From assembly GCF_963583255.1 (NCBI RefSeq), contig NC_084805.1, positions 12,171,375 through 12,235,374 on the forward strand: a stretch of DNA of 64,000 bases. Direction: 5' to 3'. Below are positions 21,659 through 34,000 of the stretch, piece by piece; position 1 is the stretch's first letter; every line of letters begins with the position of its first letter. Origin of the DNA: Pyrus communis. Lineage: Eukaryota; Streptophyta; Magnoliopsida; Rosales; Rosaceae. A program made the position numbers and the translations under genes. Below the pieces are notes generated by a model. It did not search any database and was not told the DNA's origin. It was given only the letters and a program-made list of their open reading frames with translations.

Positions 21659-24600
21659 TCAGCTTAGCATGCAAGAAAACTCAGAAAACAAAACAAACGA
21701 AAAATTGAAAATGACATAAAAAGACAATGAATAGAAATATTGGGTTGCCTCCCAATAAGCGCTTGCTTTTACGTCCGCAGCCGGACGGTACCAAGAGTAA
21801 TCATTCAAGGAAGCTGGTTCTTGGAGGGGTACAACCTCCACATCATGCTCCGCAAAAGATTCGTAATATGGTTTGAGTCTATGTCCATTCACTTTGAACA
21901 CGTTTCTGGTCTTTGCACTTTGGATTTCCATTGCACCATGAGGAAAAATATTAGTTATAACAAACGGACCAACCCATCGAGAACGAAGCTTACCTGGAAA
22001 TAACCAAATGCGAGAATTAAATAGAAGAACTTTTTGTCCAATGGCAAAGTTCTTCCTTGATATCATCTTGTCATGAAATGCCTTTGATTTCTCTTTGTAT
22101 ATTCGACTAGACTCGTATGCATCATTCCGGATTTCATCTAACTCATTCAATTGAAGCTTCCTCTGCTGTCCAGCAACACTCATGTCCATGTTGTAGGCTT
22201 TGATCGCCCAATAAGCTTTGTGTTCTAATTCTACAGGAAGACGGCCTGGTTTCCCATAAACTAATCGAAATGGGGACATTCCAATAGGAGTCTTATAAGC
22301 AGTCCTATAAGCCCACAATGCATCGTTCAAGCGCATGCTCCAATCCTTCCTACTAGGACTCATAGTTTTCTCCAAAATTTGTTTCACCTCACGGTTTGAT
22401 ACTTCTGCTTGACCACTAGTTTGCGGATGATAAGGTGTAGACACCTTATGTGTGACATTGTACTTCCTAAGCAACGCTTCAAATGTTCTATTGCAAAAGT
22501 GACTCCCTCCATTGCTAATGATTGCTCTAGGTGTCCCAAATCTTGCAAAGATGTTAGTCTTAATAAAATCTGAAACAATTTTTGAATCATTAGTTTTGGT
22601 GGCTTTCGCTTCCACCCATTTAGAAACATAATCCACAGCCAATAAAATGTAAAGAAAACCATTTGAAGATGGAAAAGGTCCCATGAAATCAATGCCCCAT
22701 ACATCAAAGATCTCAACAATCAAAATAGAGGTTTGTGGCATTTGATTTCTTGGGCCCAAGTTACCTGTTCGTTGACAACGATCACATGTTGCACAAAACT
22801 CGTACGCATCCTTAAACAAACTAGTCCAATAAAAACCACTCTCTAACACCTTAAGGGCTGTCCTCTTTGCTCCAAAATGGCCGCCACATGCATAAGAATG
22901 ACAAAAAGTTAGAATAGATTTAAACTCAGATTCGGGGACACACCTTCTAATCAATTGATCAGGGCAATATTTCCACAAATAAGGATCATCCCACTCGTAG
23001 TATTTGGCGGTTTTGACAAGCTTATCTTTCTGAGCACGTGTAAAATCATCCGGAATCTTTTTGGTGACCTTGTAATTGATAATATCTGCATACCAAGGGT
23101 CAGTAACCTTTAATGAAAACAATTGCTCATCCGGAAAACTCTCACGTAAAGGGATGAAATCTTCCTCTGTGTTTGAGTGCACAAGCCTGCTAAGATGATC
23201 TGCTACAACATTCTCACTCCATTTCTTATCCTTGATCTCCAAGTCAAACTCTTGAAGTAGAAGTATCCATCGAATGAGTCGCGGTTTTGCATCTTTTTTT
23301 GTGAGTAAATACTTCAAAGCTGCATGGTCAGAAAACACATTAACTTTAGTTCCAATCAGATAAGATCTAAATTTTTCTAAAGCAAATACAACAGCTAGAA
23401 GCTCCTTCTCTGTTGTTGAATAATTCAATTGTGCATCATTGAGTGTTCGTGATGCATAATAGATGACATGTGGCACTTTGTTAACACGCTGTCCTAGAAC
23501 TGCACCGACAGCATAATCTGAAGCATCGCACATTAACTCAAAAGGTAAACTCCAATCTGGTGGCATGATCACAGGAGCCGTGGATAACAACTCCTTAAGT
23601 TTGTTGAATGCTACCACACACTCTTCATTCATATCAAATGTTGCATCCTTTTGAAGCAAACGGCACAAAGGTCTAGAAATCATTGAGAAATCCTTCATAA
23701 ACCTACGATAGAAACCTGCATGCCGAAGAAAAGAACGAACCTCCCTGACAGTAGTAGGGAGAAGTAAAGAACTAACAAGTTCTACTTTAGATTTATCAAC
23801 TTCAATTCCATTGTCAGATATGATATGCCCTAAAACTAATCCATGTGAAACCATGAAATGACATTTTTCCCAATTTAAGACCAGATTAGTTTCTTGACAA
23901 CGTTTTAGAACTAGGGACAGATTATGTAGACATGTATCAAAAGAATCACCATAAACTGAAAAATCATCCATGAACACTTCAATTATTTTCTCAATCATAT
24001 CAGAAAAGATACTTACCATACACCTTTGAAATGTGGCGGGGGCGTTGCAAAGTCCAAACGGCATCCTCCGGTATGCAAATTTGCCAAATGGACATGTGAA
24101 AGTCATCTTTTCTTGATCCTCCGGAGCAACTGCAATTTGATTATATCCAGAATAGCCATCAAGAAAGCAATAATGAGAATGACCAGCTAACCTTTCTAAC
24201 ATTTGATCAATGAATGGAACTGGAAAGTGATCCTTGCGTGTGGTGCTGTTTATCTTCCGATAGTCTGTACAGACTCTCCAACTATTTTGCACACATGTAG
24301 GCACTAGCTCACTAGCTTCATTCTTAACAACTGTGACTCCGGATCGCTTCGGAACTACTTGAACAGGGTTCACCCACTTGCTGTCCGAGATAGGATATAT
24401 GATGCCAACATCAAGAAGCTTGATAACCTCTTTCTTGACGACCTCCATCATGAGTGGGTTCAAACGACGTTGAGCTTCCCTTGTAGGTTTTGCACTTTCC
24501 TCCAGCAGAATCGTATGCATACATGTAGCTGGATTTATACCTTTGATATCTGCAATGCTCCAAGCTATGGCAGTTTTGTGATCCTTCAGTACCCGGATCA

Positions 24601-26371
24601 GTTTCTCCCCTTCTTCTGCTATGAGTTGTGATGATATGATGACTGGTAATGTTTCATCCTCTCCCAAAAATGCATACTTCAAATGTTCAGGAATCGGTTT
24701 AAGCTCCAATTTGGGTGCCTGAATCACAGAAGGAAGAATTTTTTCGTTAGAAGTAGGAAGAGAAATAAAATAGGAAGAAAACTTACCACGAATTGGTGAA
24801 AGAGACTCAAAGGCTGCCACTGTCTGGATTAATTCTTCTTCAATGTGCTCAGAATAATTAAGTTTTCCATGTGTAATGCTATGCACTAATGCCTTCTCTA
24901 AATTGTCTTGTCCCATACCTTCATTAAAACAATCCTGCATAAAATAGTCAAACGCATCAATAGACAAACAAGATTCAAAATCACTAGGGTACCTCATAGC
25001 ATCGAAGATTTTGAACTTGACGCTTTCTCCATCAATTTCCATGGTTAAAGTACCATCGTAGACATCAATCTCCGTACGCGCCGTTCTAAGGAATGGTCTT
25101 CCCAATATAAGAGGAAGTGCAGTAGGCATAGGGTCATGTTCCATCTCAAGAACAAAAAAATCAGCGGGAAAAATAAGTTCATTCACTTGCACAAGTACAT
25201 CCTCCAATAGGCCTTTGGGATATCTATTTGAACGATCTGCCAACTGGATTACGACCTTTGTTTCCTTCAAGTCTCCAAGGTTTAGTGATTCATACACTGA
25301 ATATGGCATCAGATTGATGGATGCCCCCAGATCACACAATGCTCTCACAAACTCTTTCCCTCCAATTACACATGGAATGGTAAAGCTACCGGCATCCTTC
25401 AACTTCGGTGGTAGCTTTCTCTGCAAAACAGCTGATACTTCCTCGCTTAATGCCACAGTTTCTTGATCATTGAATCTTCTCTTGTTCGTGCAAAGCTCTT
25501 TAAGGAACTTTGCATACTTGGGCACTTGTTTTATGGCATCTAAAAGAGGTAAGTTCACTTGGACTTTTCGGAAAGTATCCAAGATTTCCTTATCAGTTTG
25601 CTCTTTCTTGGACTTCATAAACCTACGAGGAAAAGGAATAGGGACACATGAGTTAAATGAATTTTGAACTTCTTTACTTACCTTATCAGAATCTTTTTTG
25701 TTCAATTCTGTATCTTTAGGAGACTTTTCAGTTTCTGTTGAAGCCTCATCTTGCTCAAGATTTTTGGTTTGTTGCTCCCCTTGCTCATTTGTATCTTTTG
25801 TAGTCCTCTTTTTCATCCTTGGCTGCTCAAAAACTTCTTTTCCACTCCTTAAAGTCACAACATTCATCTGCTCCGCATTTGGATTCACCACAGTTTGGCT
25901 AGGCAACATTCCTGGTTGGTGTTGTTGCCCCATCAAACTCGCTAACTGACTCATTTGGCGTTTAAGGTTTTCAATTGCTTTGTCTGTTTTCTGTTGATGA
26001 GATTGAGTAGAGTTAGCTAAAGAAGCAATTAAATCCTCAAGAGACTTACTTGGAGCTTGTTGTTGTTGAGGCTGAAATGGTGTCTGCGGTCTTGCTTGAA
26101 AGAAGCCAGGTGGACGGTTATAGTTGTTGGGAACAAATTGTTGTCTGTTGTCTTGATTGTTCCACTTTAAGTGTGGATGATCGCGCCACCCTGCGTTATA
26201 GTTGTTGGAGTATGGATCATACTTTTGTCTTTGTTGCCCCTGAAACCCTCCTAACGCATTAGCTTTCTCAAGACCACCTTGATCCATTAACGAAGGGCAC
26301 ATATCTGTGGCATGTCCCATTATTGAACATACACCCCACACCTGTTTTGGAGCCACCATAACCTGTTGCAC
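21659..26371 (-). CDS. pol: E2 Pol polyprotein (protease-RT-RNase H-integrase), integrase active site altered
   Basis: The 1570-codon ORF makes the enzymes of retrotransposition. Order: degenerate zinc knuckle (W12, C15, H20, C25; first Cys replaced by Trp), Gln-rich linker, aspartic protease with DLGAS (D347), reverse transcriptase at ~690-870 with FMDD (D802, D803), RNase H at ~955-1080 ([21 protein letters not shown]), and integrase with an HHCC zinc site (~1140-1180), first aspartate D1228 in GIDFMGPF, then SNGG where the second catalytic aspartate is expected, and E1323 with 35 residues between. N1287 (codon 22511-22513) thus replaces the catalytic Asp, which should abolish strand transfer. 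The true start is unclear because the frame is displaced from gag; the annotated ATG is only the first in frame. Confidence 0.9.
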   Translation of the reverse strand: MQQVMVAPKQVWGVCSIMGHATDMCPSLMDQGGLEKANALGGFQGQQRQKYDPYSNNYNAGWRDHPHLKWNNQDNRQQFVPNNYNRPPGFFQARPQTPFQPQQQQAPSKSLEDLIASLANSTQSHQQKTDKAIENLKRQMSQLASLMGQQHQPGMLPSQTVVNPNAEQMNVVTLRSGKEVFEQPRMKKRTTKDTNEQGEQQTKNLEQDEASTETEKSPKDTELNKKDSDKVSKEVQNSFNSCVPIPFPRRFMKSKKEQTDKEILDTFRKVQVNLPLLDAIKQVPKYAKFLKELCTNKRRFNDQETVALSEEVSAVLQRKLPPKLKDAGSFTIPCVIGGKEFVRALCDLGASINLMPYSVYESLNLGDLKETKVVIQLADRSNRYPKGLLEDVLVQVNELIFPADFFVLEMEHDPMPTALPLILGRPFLRTARTEIDVYDGTLTMEIDGESVKFKIFDAMRYPSDFESCLSIDAFDYFMQDCFNEGMGQDNLEKALVHSITHGKLNYSEHIEEELIQTVAAFESLSPIRGKFSSYFISLPTSNEKILPSVIQAPKLELKPIPEHLKYAFLGEDETLPVIISSQLIAEEGEKLIRVLKDHKTAIAWSIADIKGINPATCMHTILLEESAKPTREAQRRLNPLMMEVVKKEVIKLLDVGIIYPISDSKWVNPVQVVPKRSGVTVVKNEASELVPTCVQNSWRVCTDYRKINSTTRKDHFPVPFIDQMLERLAGHSHYCFLDGYSGYNQIAVAPEDQEKMTFTCPFGKFAYRRMPFGLCNAPATFQRCMVSIFSDMIEKIIEVFMDDFSVYGDSFDTCLHNLSLVLKRCQETNLVLNWEKCHFMVSHGLVLGHIISDNGIEVDKSKVELVSSLLLPTTVREVRSFLRHAGFYRRFMKDFSMISRPLCRLLQKDATFDMNEECVVAFNKLKELLSTAPVIMPPDWSLPFELMCDASDYAVGAVLGQRVNKVPHVIYYASRTLNDAQLNYSTTEKELLAVVFALEKFRSYLIGTKVNVFSDHAALKYLLTKKDAKPRLIRWILLLQEFDLEIKDKKWSENVVADHLSRLVHSNTEEDFIPLRESFPDEQLFSLKVTDPWYADIINYKVTKKIPDDFTRAQKDKLVKTAKYYEWDDPYLWKYCPDQLIRRCVPESEFKSILTFCHSYACGGHFGAKRTALKVLESGFYWTSLFKDAYEFCATCDRCQRTGNLGPRNQMPQTSILIVEIFDVWGIDFMGPFPSSNGFLYILLAVDYVSKWVEAKATKTNDSKIVSDFIKTNIFARFGTPRAIISNGGSHFCNRTFEALLRKYNVTHKVSTPYHPQTSGQAEVSNREVKQILEKTMSPSRKDWSMRLNDALWAYRTAYKTPIGMSPFRLVYGKPGRLPVELEHKAYWAIKAYNMDMSVAGQQRKLQLNELDEIRNDAYESSRIYKEKSKAFHDKMISRKNFAIGQKVLLFNSRIWLFPGKLRSRWVGPFVITNIFPHGAMEIQSAKTRNVFKVNGHRLKPYYESFAEHDVEVVPLQEPASLNDYSWYRPAADVKASAYWEATQYFYSLSFYVIFNFSFVLFSEFSCMLS

Positions 26372-27260
26372 AAAGATTAGTCAAGTTAGCTAATTGTAAT
26401 TCAATACTAGAGTTAGCACTTACCTCGTTAACTTTCTTAAGAGGTAGCTCATCTCTCCCTCCAAATTGTCGTGTGTTGCCAACAATGTTCTTTAATAATG
26501 CCTTAGCATTTGTTGGTGTCTTGTCCATGAATGCTCCTCCACTTGCTGCATCAAGCATTACACGATCAGTACCACACAATCCTTCATAAAAATATTGTAT
26601 TAAAAGATGCTCTGAAATTTGATGATTAGGACAAGATGCAACCAAATGTGTGAATCGCTCATAGTAATCTCCAAAGGGCTCTCCATGTTGTTGTCGGATT
26701 GCACATATGTCTTTCCTTATGCTTGCAGCTTTTGTGGCCGGAAAATATTGCTCCAAGAATACTTGCTTCACCTGGTTCCATGTGTTCATCGATCCTGGAG
26801 GTAAATTGTAAAGCCACTCCTTTGCCTTAGCTTCTAATGTAAATGGGAATGCCCTCAACTTGACTTGCTCCTCATCCACATTGGCTGGTCTCATTCCCGA
26901 GCATACCACATGAAACTCCATGAGATGCTTGTTGGCATCCTCTGTTGAGAAGCCATGGAACTTAGGCAAGTAGTGAATCATGCCGGACTTAAGCTCAAAT
27001 CCTCCTTCTGCATTTGGATATGTGATGCACAATGGTTGTTGATCCGTATTAGGCGTTGCCAACTCCCTCAAAGTACGGTTATCAGCCATGCCTTCTTGTG
27101 GTTCTTCCTCCTCTTCCGAACTCAAATGTGGTGGAGAAGATGGTGGTAAAGACATCGATGCACGCTTCTGCTTGATTGTTCCTCGAAGCTTTCGAAATGT
27201 TCGTTCAACCTCAGGATCGTAGGAAGCTAGATCAATGCTCTTGGACCTTCGAGTACGCAT
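26268..27260 (-). CDS. gag: E2 Gag (Athila type)
   Basis: The 330-codon ORF encodes the capsid precursor that packages element RNA into particles. After a charged N-terminus with an acidic run (SSEEEEEP, ~residues 47-54), residues ~60-290 carry the Athila-type gag core: [14 protein letters not shown], then [38 protein letters not shown] and [10 protein letters not shown]. The start follows the primer site by ~95 bases. The last ~20 residues are out of phase with the pol ORF, which overlaps it by 104 bases; members of this lineage usually encode gag and pol in one frame, so a frameshift near 26370 is likely. The zinc-knuckle region falls in the downstream pol frame. Confidence 0.88.
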   Translation of the reverse strand: MRTRRSKSIDLASYDPEVERTFRKLRGTIKQKRASMSLPPSSPPHLSSEEEEEPQEGMADNRTLRELATPNTDQQPLCITYPNAEGGFELKSGMIHYLPKFHGFSTEDANKHLMEFHVVCSGMRPANVDEEQVKLRAFPFTLEAKAKEWLYNLPPGSMNTWNQVKQVFLEQYFPATKAASIRKDICAIRQQHGEPFGDYYERFTHLVASCPNHQISEHLLIQYFYEGLCGTDRVMLDAASGGAFMDKTPTNAKALLKNIVGNTRQFGGRDELPLKKVNEVSANSSIELQLANLTNLCATGYGGSKTGVGCMFNNGTCHRYVPFVNGSRWS

Positions 27261-27355
27261 ATACTACGAAGAGTGCCTGAAATAAAAACAAAAACAAAAA
27301 CACTAATTAGACAAGAAAAGAAAACAATAAAAAATAAGTAATTAGAAATAACAAT

Positions 27356-27374
27356 CCCCGGCGACACGGCGCCA
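27356..27374 (-). other. E2 primer-binding site (tRNA-Asp type)
   Basis: The plus strand reads CCCCGGCGACACGGCGCCA. It resembles the plant tRNA-Asp 3' end (CCCCGGCAACGGCGCCA, as seen exactly in E3) but carries a 2-base insertion. It lies 6 bases inside the 5' LTR. Confidence 0.8.
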
Positions 27375-27380
27375 AAAATT

Positions 27381-27644
27381 TGATATCCGTAGCTTTCCAA
27401 GCATATAAGGCTCATTCTCTAATTCATTCTGAGCTGTCCGCAACTTGCTTCCAAAGTCAGCTGACCTGCACAGGCAGTTTTGACGAATTTATTACTTAAA
27501 ATTCCACTTGTGTTATTTTTCTTTTCTTTACTTGACAAATCTTACAAAACACAAAAACAAAGTAAATAACTCAAAAATATAAGGAACTAACTAAGAAAAG
27601 ACAAGTGAATTTGATATAAAATATATATAAATATGAGCTTATCA
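27381..27644 (-). repeat. E2 5' LTR with ~1.49 kb internal deletion
   Basis: It keeps the terminal TGATA next to the primer site and then jumps to the sequence that starts at about base 2741 in the left LTR. Compared with 1751 bp on the left, only 264 bp remain. The outer TATAT duplication is intact, so the loss happened after insertion. It removes most of the LTR, including where a promoter and R region would be expected. Confidence 0.88.
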
Positions 27645-29800
27645 TATATAGGCTGGTTGGAGAATTGTAACTGTACCAACGTTGGTCTCGTGGACTGGGC
27701 GATTTGAAGGTTTTTCGATCGACCGACGAACCCGAACTGCTGGCATTACGCAAGTAATAATCCTCACTATAGAATGGTGCGTCAAATTCAAGACACTGTT
27801 TGACTGGGGCCGAGTCTTTTGCTTGTACCTGTGGGCCGAGTCTCTCAAACACTTAGCGTTGTGGACCGTCACTGAGTTCCTTTGGCAGTTTTATAGTGGT
27901 CGTGGATGGTGGGCCTGAAATTGGTGTCAAAGATGTCCTCTTTTTAGGTTCAACTTGTGTTTTACAGTGGTCTCATAAAACCATTGATTCATGAGTTTCT
28001 TCGGAACTAGAACCTGACATAAGTTCATCGATGGCCGGCCCTGAGGGCTCCGTAAGTGGTGCATTTGAAAATAAATCAATCTTCAGTCTTCGTTGACCAT
28101 TCTGCTTATGGACATGCTGCACCGGGATGTATTCGGCCTTCCCTTTTCCCTTGTTTTAAGGGAGATGAGCATCCACCATACCAATTGTTGTCGAGGGGAA
28201 GGGATTGACGTCGACCGCCATCTGTTTCTCCAGGAATTTTAGCTTACCCTTCTCGATCCAATTTTGAATCGCATCTCGGAACACAACGCAATTATTGGTA
28301 GTATGCTTGTTTGAATTATGGTACTTGCAATATGTTTTGCCCTACAATTATTCGGCCTTAGGGATGTTGTGTCCTGGCCGAAGTTTGATGATCTTTGCTA
28401 CCAACAATTGGTCGAAAATTGTATCGGCTTTGGTGATATCGAAAGTGTAAACTTTCAATGTTTTACTCATCTCCTCACGGTCGAGCGGGTCCTAGCATCT
28501 TTGGGACTAACTTGAGCTAACGCCTTGCAAACGTATGGTTTATCTATCACTATTTCAGCCGCGTCCACACTGGCGTACTGAGGGTCCTCGCTTTCGGCCA
28601 ATGCATAACTAACCGTGGGATTCTTATATAATGGATGGTGACTTCGATATTTTTTCCTCTCGGAGCAAATAATCATACTGCTCAACGTGTTGAGCAAGTT
28701 CGTACATATCTCGAATATTCGCCCCCAGAAACTTCTTTTTGTATTCCACGTCCAAGTCGTTTAGGGCAATTCTGACGAATTCAACTTCAGGAAGAGGTAC
28801 TCGGCACCAATTCCTGCCCGACTTGAACCTTGTTAAGTATTCCATTGGGGATTCGTCAGACGCTTAAGCCATCCTAGCCAACGATGAAACAAACATTTCC
28901 ATCCCTGGTCGATATAATTGTTCATGGAATTTCTCAATCAATTCCTTCTAACTCTAGACGGAGTTTGGTGGGAGATTAATGTACCAAGCGAAAGCTGACC
29001 CTGACAGTGAAAAGTTGAATAGCCGTAGTTTATGGAAGTCACTATTGACGTCTCCACATTGCACCGTGAACCGAGCCACATGTTCTAACGAGGATAAGGA
29101 CAATTCTCCGGCGAACAGACTGAAATCGGGGATCTTGAAACCTCTAAGGTATTCGAACCTTTCTACATAAGCTGGGTACGTGTGGATGAACTTTGGGAAC
29201 TTCGGCCCTTTTTTTAGGGCCGAGTCGATCATTCTTTGGACCTCGATCATATTGACGAATGTTGTTCTTCTCCCTAGTTCAGTCCGTCAGATCTATTGCC
29301 TGATCCGCCTCTTTTCTCCAAGTCGATTGGTTGTAGCCGAGCGGACCCTTTCTCGGCTTGTACTGGAACATTTGCAAAAGAAGGCTGCTGAGGTTGGCCG
29401 ACATGGCCATCTTCGAAGGCTTTACTGACCAATAGTTCAAGCATCCTGGTCTGTGTATCACTGTTGCTTCGTATTGCGTCTAGTAAATCTTTCATTTTCT
29501 GGCCAATCGACTGCTCGACCTGTCGATATTGTTCATAGAGTCGTCTTTGAAGAAACAACCTAATTGGCGGATCGGAACCCTCCTCACCATCTTCATCACA
29601 ATCTTCCACTATTCCTTCAACAAAAATTCCTACCGTTTGGTTGGGAAGTTCTAGGTTGCGAGGCTGTCCACCGAGACAAATTTCCTTATCTCGGCGTGTC
29701 CACTTGTAGCCTCGAGCAGTGCAACAATGATCAGATTTTGCGCCTGAGGTAAATCTTGCCCAAGGCCTTGCGCTAGTAAGTTAGTTGTTGACTTTCCCAT
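27645..29800 (-). pseudogene. E1 gag, frameshifted remnant
   Basis: The likely start is the ATG at 29800 (protein begins MGKSTTNLLAQG). Pieces recognisable as Ty3/gypsy gag follow in different frames: a spacer (29609-29274), a capsid-like stretch ending in a FAWYINLPP motif (29250-28954), a stretch with EYLTRFK and a tail of charged residues (28845-28624), and a CX2-type knuckle-like stretch (YCKYHNSNKHTTNNC) near 28330. At least three frame changes plus stop codons make it non-functional. The frame then reaches the E2 insertion at 27645-27649. Gag would package the element's RNA in cytoplasmic particles. Confidence 0.75.
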
Positions 29801-29862
29801 GATTGTTTTCTTTTTTACGGACCGTGTCTCAATGGTCATGAACTCCGAAGGTCTAGCACAAG

Positions 29863-29880
29863 GTCCCACTGGGCATGCCA
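29863..29880 (-). other. E1 primer-binding site
   Basis: On the minus strand this reads TGGCATGCCCAGTGGGAC, three bases inside the LTR. It starts with TGG, the complement of a tRNA CCA end. I cannot assign the tRNA. E4 has a similar sequence next to its left LTR. Confidence 0.6.
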
Positions 29881-29883
29881 AAA

Positions 29884-31012
29884 TGTTGACCCTAAAAATT
29901 ACAAAACCTACGTGGCGCATAGGTCGAGTAACTAATAAGCTAACTACGTCCTTCGGTTGAATGCGGGACGTGCTAACTCGTCGACTGAGCTCGGCCGAGG
30001 AGTAAAATTTGTTGATGTTGCGTTGAGCGCGTTGCTGACTTCTTTATCTTGCGACTGGCCGAGGAAGGAACAAATCTCGGCCTCTGGATTCTCTAACCTG
30101 AAGACAAGGCTGCTAATTCTGCGAAGTTCACAAATCGTCGACGTCTGATTCGATCACCATGATTATATTCGTAAGAGTATAAGCACGTCGAATCGACACC
30201 AGACTATACGGACACAAATATTCAAAGGTGATGTATGTCTTGATGGTGAATGTAGTTCGGCTGTCAGAATGCCGAACTCTGAAACTCACTCGTGAGTATC
30301 TAATCATAAAATCACTCGACGTCCAATACGCCGAATGGCGTAGCTCGTAACACCTTACTTCGCCGAGAAGGCTAATAAGATGACCTCTGCCAACAAGGAT
30401 TCGAAAACCCTTCTCAGCTGAGACTTGGATAGGTAATCAGTCGGCCTCGACGCAGTGCTGTTTATCCAAACTGAAGGTGCTCCTCGGTCGGTTGATTCTA
30501 CGGCAATAGTGCTGTTTATCCAAACTAAATGTGTTTGCCGATTACCTCCATAGTGCTGTTAATCCAAACTGAAGGTGTGTCGACGAGAAAAAGAAAATAA
30601 AAATCTCAAGCTGTTTGAGAGGTTTTGCGCAGGGCAATTGTGTGTTGAATTGAAGGTCCCCAATTGTTGCATGATGTCTTGTATTTATAGCACCAACTCC
30701 TCGAGATTGAAATAAACTCATATCCGGACTAGGATTCCTTGTTTTGTTCCAACTTTGCTTCGAACAATCCTACTTCCACTAGGACTTTGAACTCACCCCT
30801 TTTCAGGGCTTTATTCATTGTTGGCCGATAATCCTAATTGCACTAGGACTTCCTCGACCCCTTTTCTTATCTGAACTACTCCTTCTTGTGATAGGACTCG
30901 ACCACCCCTACTGAAGGGCCTGGAATCACCACAACCCATAGTACTTCTGACACGGCTTTAGGCCGAGCACAAATCTACACTCGGCCCAACAATATTATTT
31001 TGGGCCTAAACA
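29884..31012 (-). repeat. E1 5' LTR
   Basis: The plus-strand ends are TGTT...AACA. The inner end lies 3 bases from a primer-site-like sequence (29863-29880). A TATA box in minus orientation (TATAAATA) lies at 30682-30689. The segment holds short direct repeats containing 'gtgctgttTatCCAAACTgaa'-like units at about 30455-30565. A putative target duplication, ATTGT, follows at 31013-31017 but cannot be checked because the partner LTR is outside the window. Confidence 0.75.
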
Positions 31013-31017
31013 ATTGT

Positions 31018-34000
31018 ACGGCGTCGGTTACATTTTTTTCTTCAAGTTGTTATGACCAAATAATGATGATATGTTTTAATACATTGGTCCAAAACGAAGA
31101 TGAACAACATCTACATACAAAAACATAAAGTTACTTGTAATGTGAAATATCGGTACCAAATCATGGTATCTTTAATCACGGATGCTAATTTTCAAACACA
31201 ACGAATTTCCTTCTTAATTGAAAACCCAAATCTGCTTAAAATAAAACAAAATGACATCACAGGCCATGAGAAGATAGAAATGACTTCAAAAGTTTGAGCT
31301 ACACCACTCCACCTATTCCTCTTCCGTTGGGGAAGCCCTGAATTGGAGTTATTTGGTAGTTCTTTTCTTTCTTTTTCTTGGGTTTCTTTTATTCTTTTTA
31401 AACACAAAATGCTTATCTACTGGCTGTTTTGATTATTTCATACTTGCTAAAACATTTTCTTTTTTCACCTACAAACCGAATTATAATTTTTGGAAAAATG
31501 AATCAGGCCTCACCAAAGTGTAAACATAATGTAAAGAAGGAAAAAAAAAGTTAAATTCAACCCCTTGCGAATTTCAGAAAGTCCATTTAAAGTCAATTTT
31601 AATTGAAATAAAGGAAAGAAGAGCCGAAGAGAAGTTGTACTCGAGAAAGAGCGTAACCTTGTCCACTGGGATGAACCTACTATACTCTACAGTTTCGCTA
31701 ATCTGAACAGTTGCAACTTAACGAATTCCCTAGTATACAAACAACATACAAATCAAAAGGCGAAAAACTGAATGTCAACAAATATACAATGTTAAAAAAT
31801 CGAACCTCTGAATGCTTAGAATCCATGTCAGAATCAATTATATTGACAATAAGAAAATCGAAAATTTAATATGTGGGAGAACCGAAAATTCGAACAATCA
31901 AGAGAATTAACCTGTTAAGATGACTGTTTCGACAAAGCTTTGTGGAGTCGAAGATAGAGCAAACCTACATCAAATTAGACAAATAATACAATAAAAATTA
32001 GTTCAAGTACACACTCTTATAAACAAAGTAGCAAAAGCTTGATGATAGGCAAGCGTTCATGGTTGCGATGGTTATAGTTGCTTGAGCTGGTGATAGTATT
32101 GAATCATATGTCTTATGTGAAGTTGAGATTATTGTAGCTGTGTAATTAGCAGGTAGGTTTATGTTTAAAACCTGCTTCTATGAAATTTTCTGTTCTGCAC
32201 GTTGCTCACTGGAGTTTTGTTCCGTTACATGTGGTTGGTTTGGTTACTTTGGTTACCCGTACGTTTACACTTGAAACAAAATTCAATAAGAAAAACGTAG
32301 GAATGTAAGTATGAAATTCTTCGATGGAAATTTAAATTGCAGAAAAAACCTTGAATTTTCCAAACTGGAGTGAAGAAAGAGAAGGGAGAAGTCGCCGAGA
32401 ATTATCGTTTTGTTCCGTTTAGGGTTTCAGAGAGCAAGGGAGGAGGTCTTCATGGCAACAATTTTATTGATGTCACTATAAATCGAAGCATAAACCCTAC
32501 AAACTTCCATTACAGGTAGGAGGGGTTACATGTGCTGTGAAAATTTTGACAGTGAAAATTTTTTTCCGTAAAATCGATAGGAAAACAGGTGACTGAATGG
32601 AAGAAAGAAAAAAGGCCAATCACATATTCAAAAGGAAACGACATTTATCGTACCTTTGTCAACCTTCTCATCTTTGAGCTTTGGAAACTGAAATTGCATT
32701 TACTTTTAGACCAAATTGCGATGAAAACCCAATGAGGGCAATCACTGATCAAAACCCTTTTGTCATGACGAAGATCAGAATATTGTAACTGCCTAAATGT
32801 AGCCAGATAATTTATGATAAAAGGTTCTGGGAATTTAAAAAATGAACGTGATGATTCTTTTCCCACTTTTTTATTTCTTTTCAATTTTTCCTCTTCTAAC
32901 TAAAATAAAATTCTCCACGGTTTTCCTCTTTTATCTAAAATTCTTCTCTCTCCCTTTTTTTATCCTTCTTTTAGCATTCCCAATAATGCTTTTTTTTATT
33001 TCCTTTTTTCTTTTAACTAAAATTCTTTTTAGCTTTTCCAATAATTTGGATTTTTAATTATGTTTTATTGCAAATTTTTTTTGTGACAAAAGTATCCTTG
33101 CTATTTTGTTTCTATTATTTCAATCAGTTGTAGATTTTTTTTCGTTTTAGGGACATTGTTGTCCAACTATTTTTGGTGAAGTTTGGGACACCAAAGTTGG
33201 CTTCTCATATTCTATTAGTAAAGACTAGCGTTCATGCAGGCGCTCACGCGTGTGCAAAAGGCATTTTTTTGAATCATGGCGTGTTGCGCACGACTTACAC
33301 ATTTTAAATGTATTTATATGTGTGAACTGCTTCAATATTCTTTTTTTTATGACAAAAAGAAAGTAAAATATTTGGACTAAATGAATAATATTAGACCATG
33401 CTTGAAGAAACCCCTCATAAACCAATCAAAGCAGCTGAATCCACATAATAAAATCGATCTTTCAATTTCCATCTACATGTTTTTGAACTTACAATAAAAA
33501 TAGAGAAAATAATATTTAATAAACGGCTAATTCAATTACATTATTACTAGCCCATTGTGAGAATAAGCCCACATTCTCCCCCTTAGTGTAATAACATAGT
33601 TTGTACAAAAAAAAAGATCATTTGACAACTAATTGAATCACATTATTATGTATGTGCGAAAAGGCCTTTTTTTTATAATCGGCACTAAGCGCCTCTTAAG
33701 TGTTTAAAAATAGAGAAAATAATATTTAATAAACAACTGATTGAATCACATTATTTCTAGTCTATTGTGAGGTACTAATTATAAAAATTAAAAATTAAAA
33801 AAAAACTGTAAAAAAAAAATTAATTATTAGATAACACTGCTTGTATGATGAAAATGCCCCTGTATTATTTGATGCATTAATTTGGGTTGCTTTTGAACTT
33901 TTTTGTCTTGGGGGCATTTTTGTCCAAATTTTTTGGTAAAGCCATGACCCCAAATTAGGGTTGCTAGCCTTATATATAAAGATTAGTAACGATTGTTGTC

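Larger units (their letters stand above)
1249..27644 (-). mobile_element. E2: Athila-type Ty3/gypsy retrotransposon nested in E1
   Basis: Boundaries are fixed by the 5-bp duplication TATAT (1244-1248 and 27645-27649), a 3' LTR (1249-2999), a shortened 5' LTR (27381-27644), a tRNA-Asp-like primer site and a polypurine tract at the inner edge of the left LTR. Gag and a 1570-codon pol ORF are present. Gag sequence style, tRNA-Asp priming and long noncoding DNA after pol fit the Athila lineage. E3 interrupts its 3' noncoding region. Where both LTRs can be compared (about 259 bp) I count 2 differences, so insertion is recent. Frameshift, loss of an integrase aspartate and the 5' LTR deletion indicate it is now inactive. 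Confidence 0.92.
1..31012 (-). mobile_element. E1: outermost decayed Ty3/gypsy LTR retrotransposon, left end outside window
   Basis: The element reads right to left: 5' LTR (29884-31012), primer-site region (29863-29880), gag remnants (29800 down to 27650), then, beyond the E2 insertion, more gag/spacer and the start of an aspartic protease at base 1. RT, RNase H, integrase and the 3' LTR would lie left of the window. The halves 1-1243 and 27650-31012 are joined by E2's TATAT duplication, and the reading frame runs across the empty site, which shows one element was split. The primer-site region resembles that of E4. Gag style and the spacer before the protease suggest a Tat/Ogre-like lineage, but that is inference. 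Multiple frameshifts and stops show it is dead. Confidence 0.85.

Noticed and set aside
33225..33260. Helitron terminus (GC-rich stretch near CTAG)
   Set aside because: No hairpin plus CTRR end and no matching 5' TC end could be established by eye.
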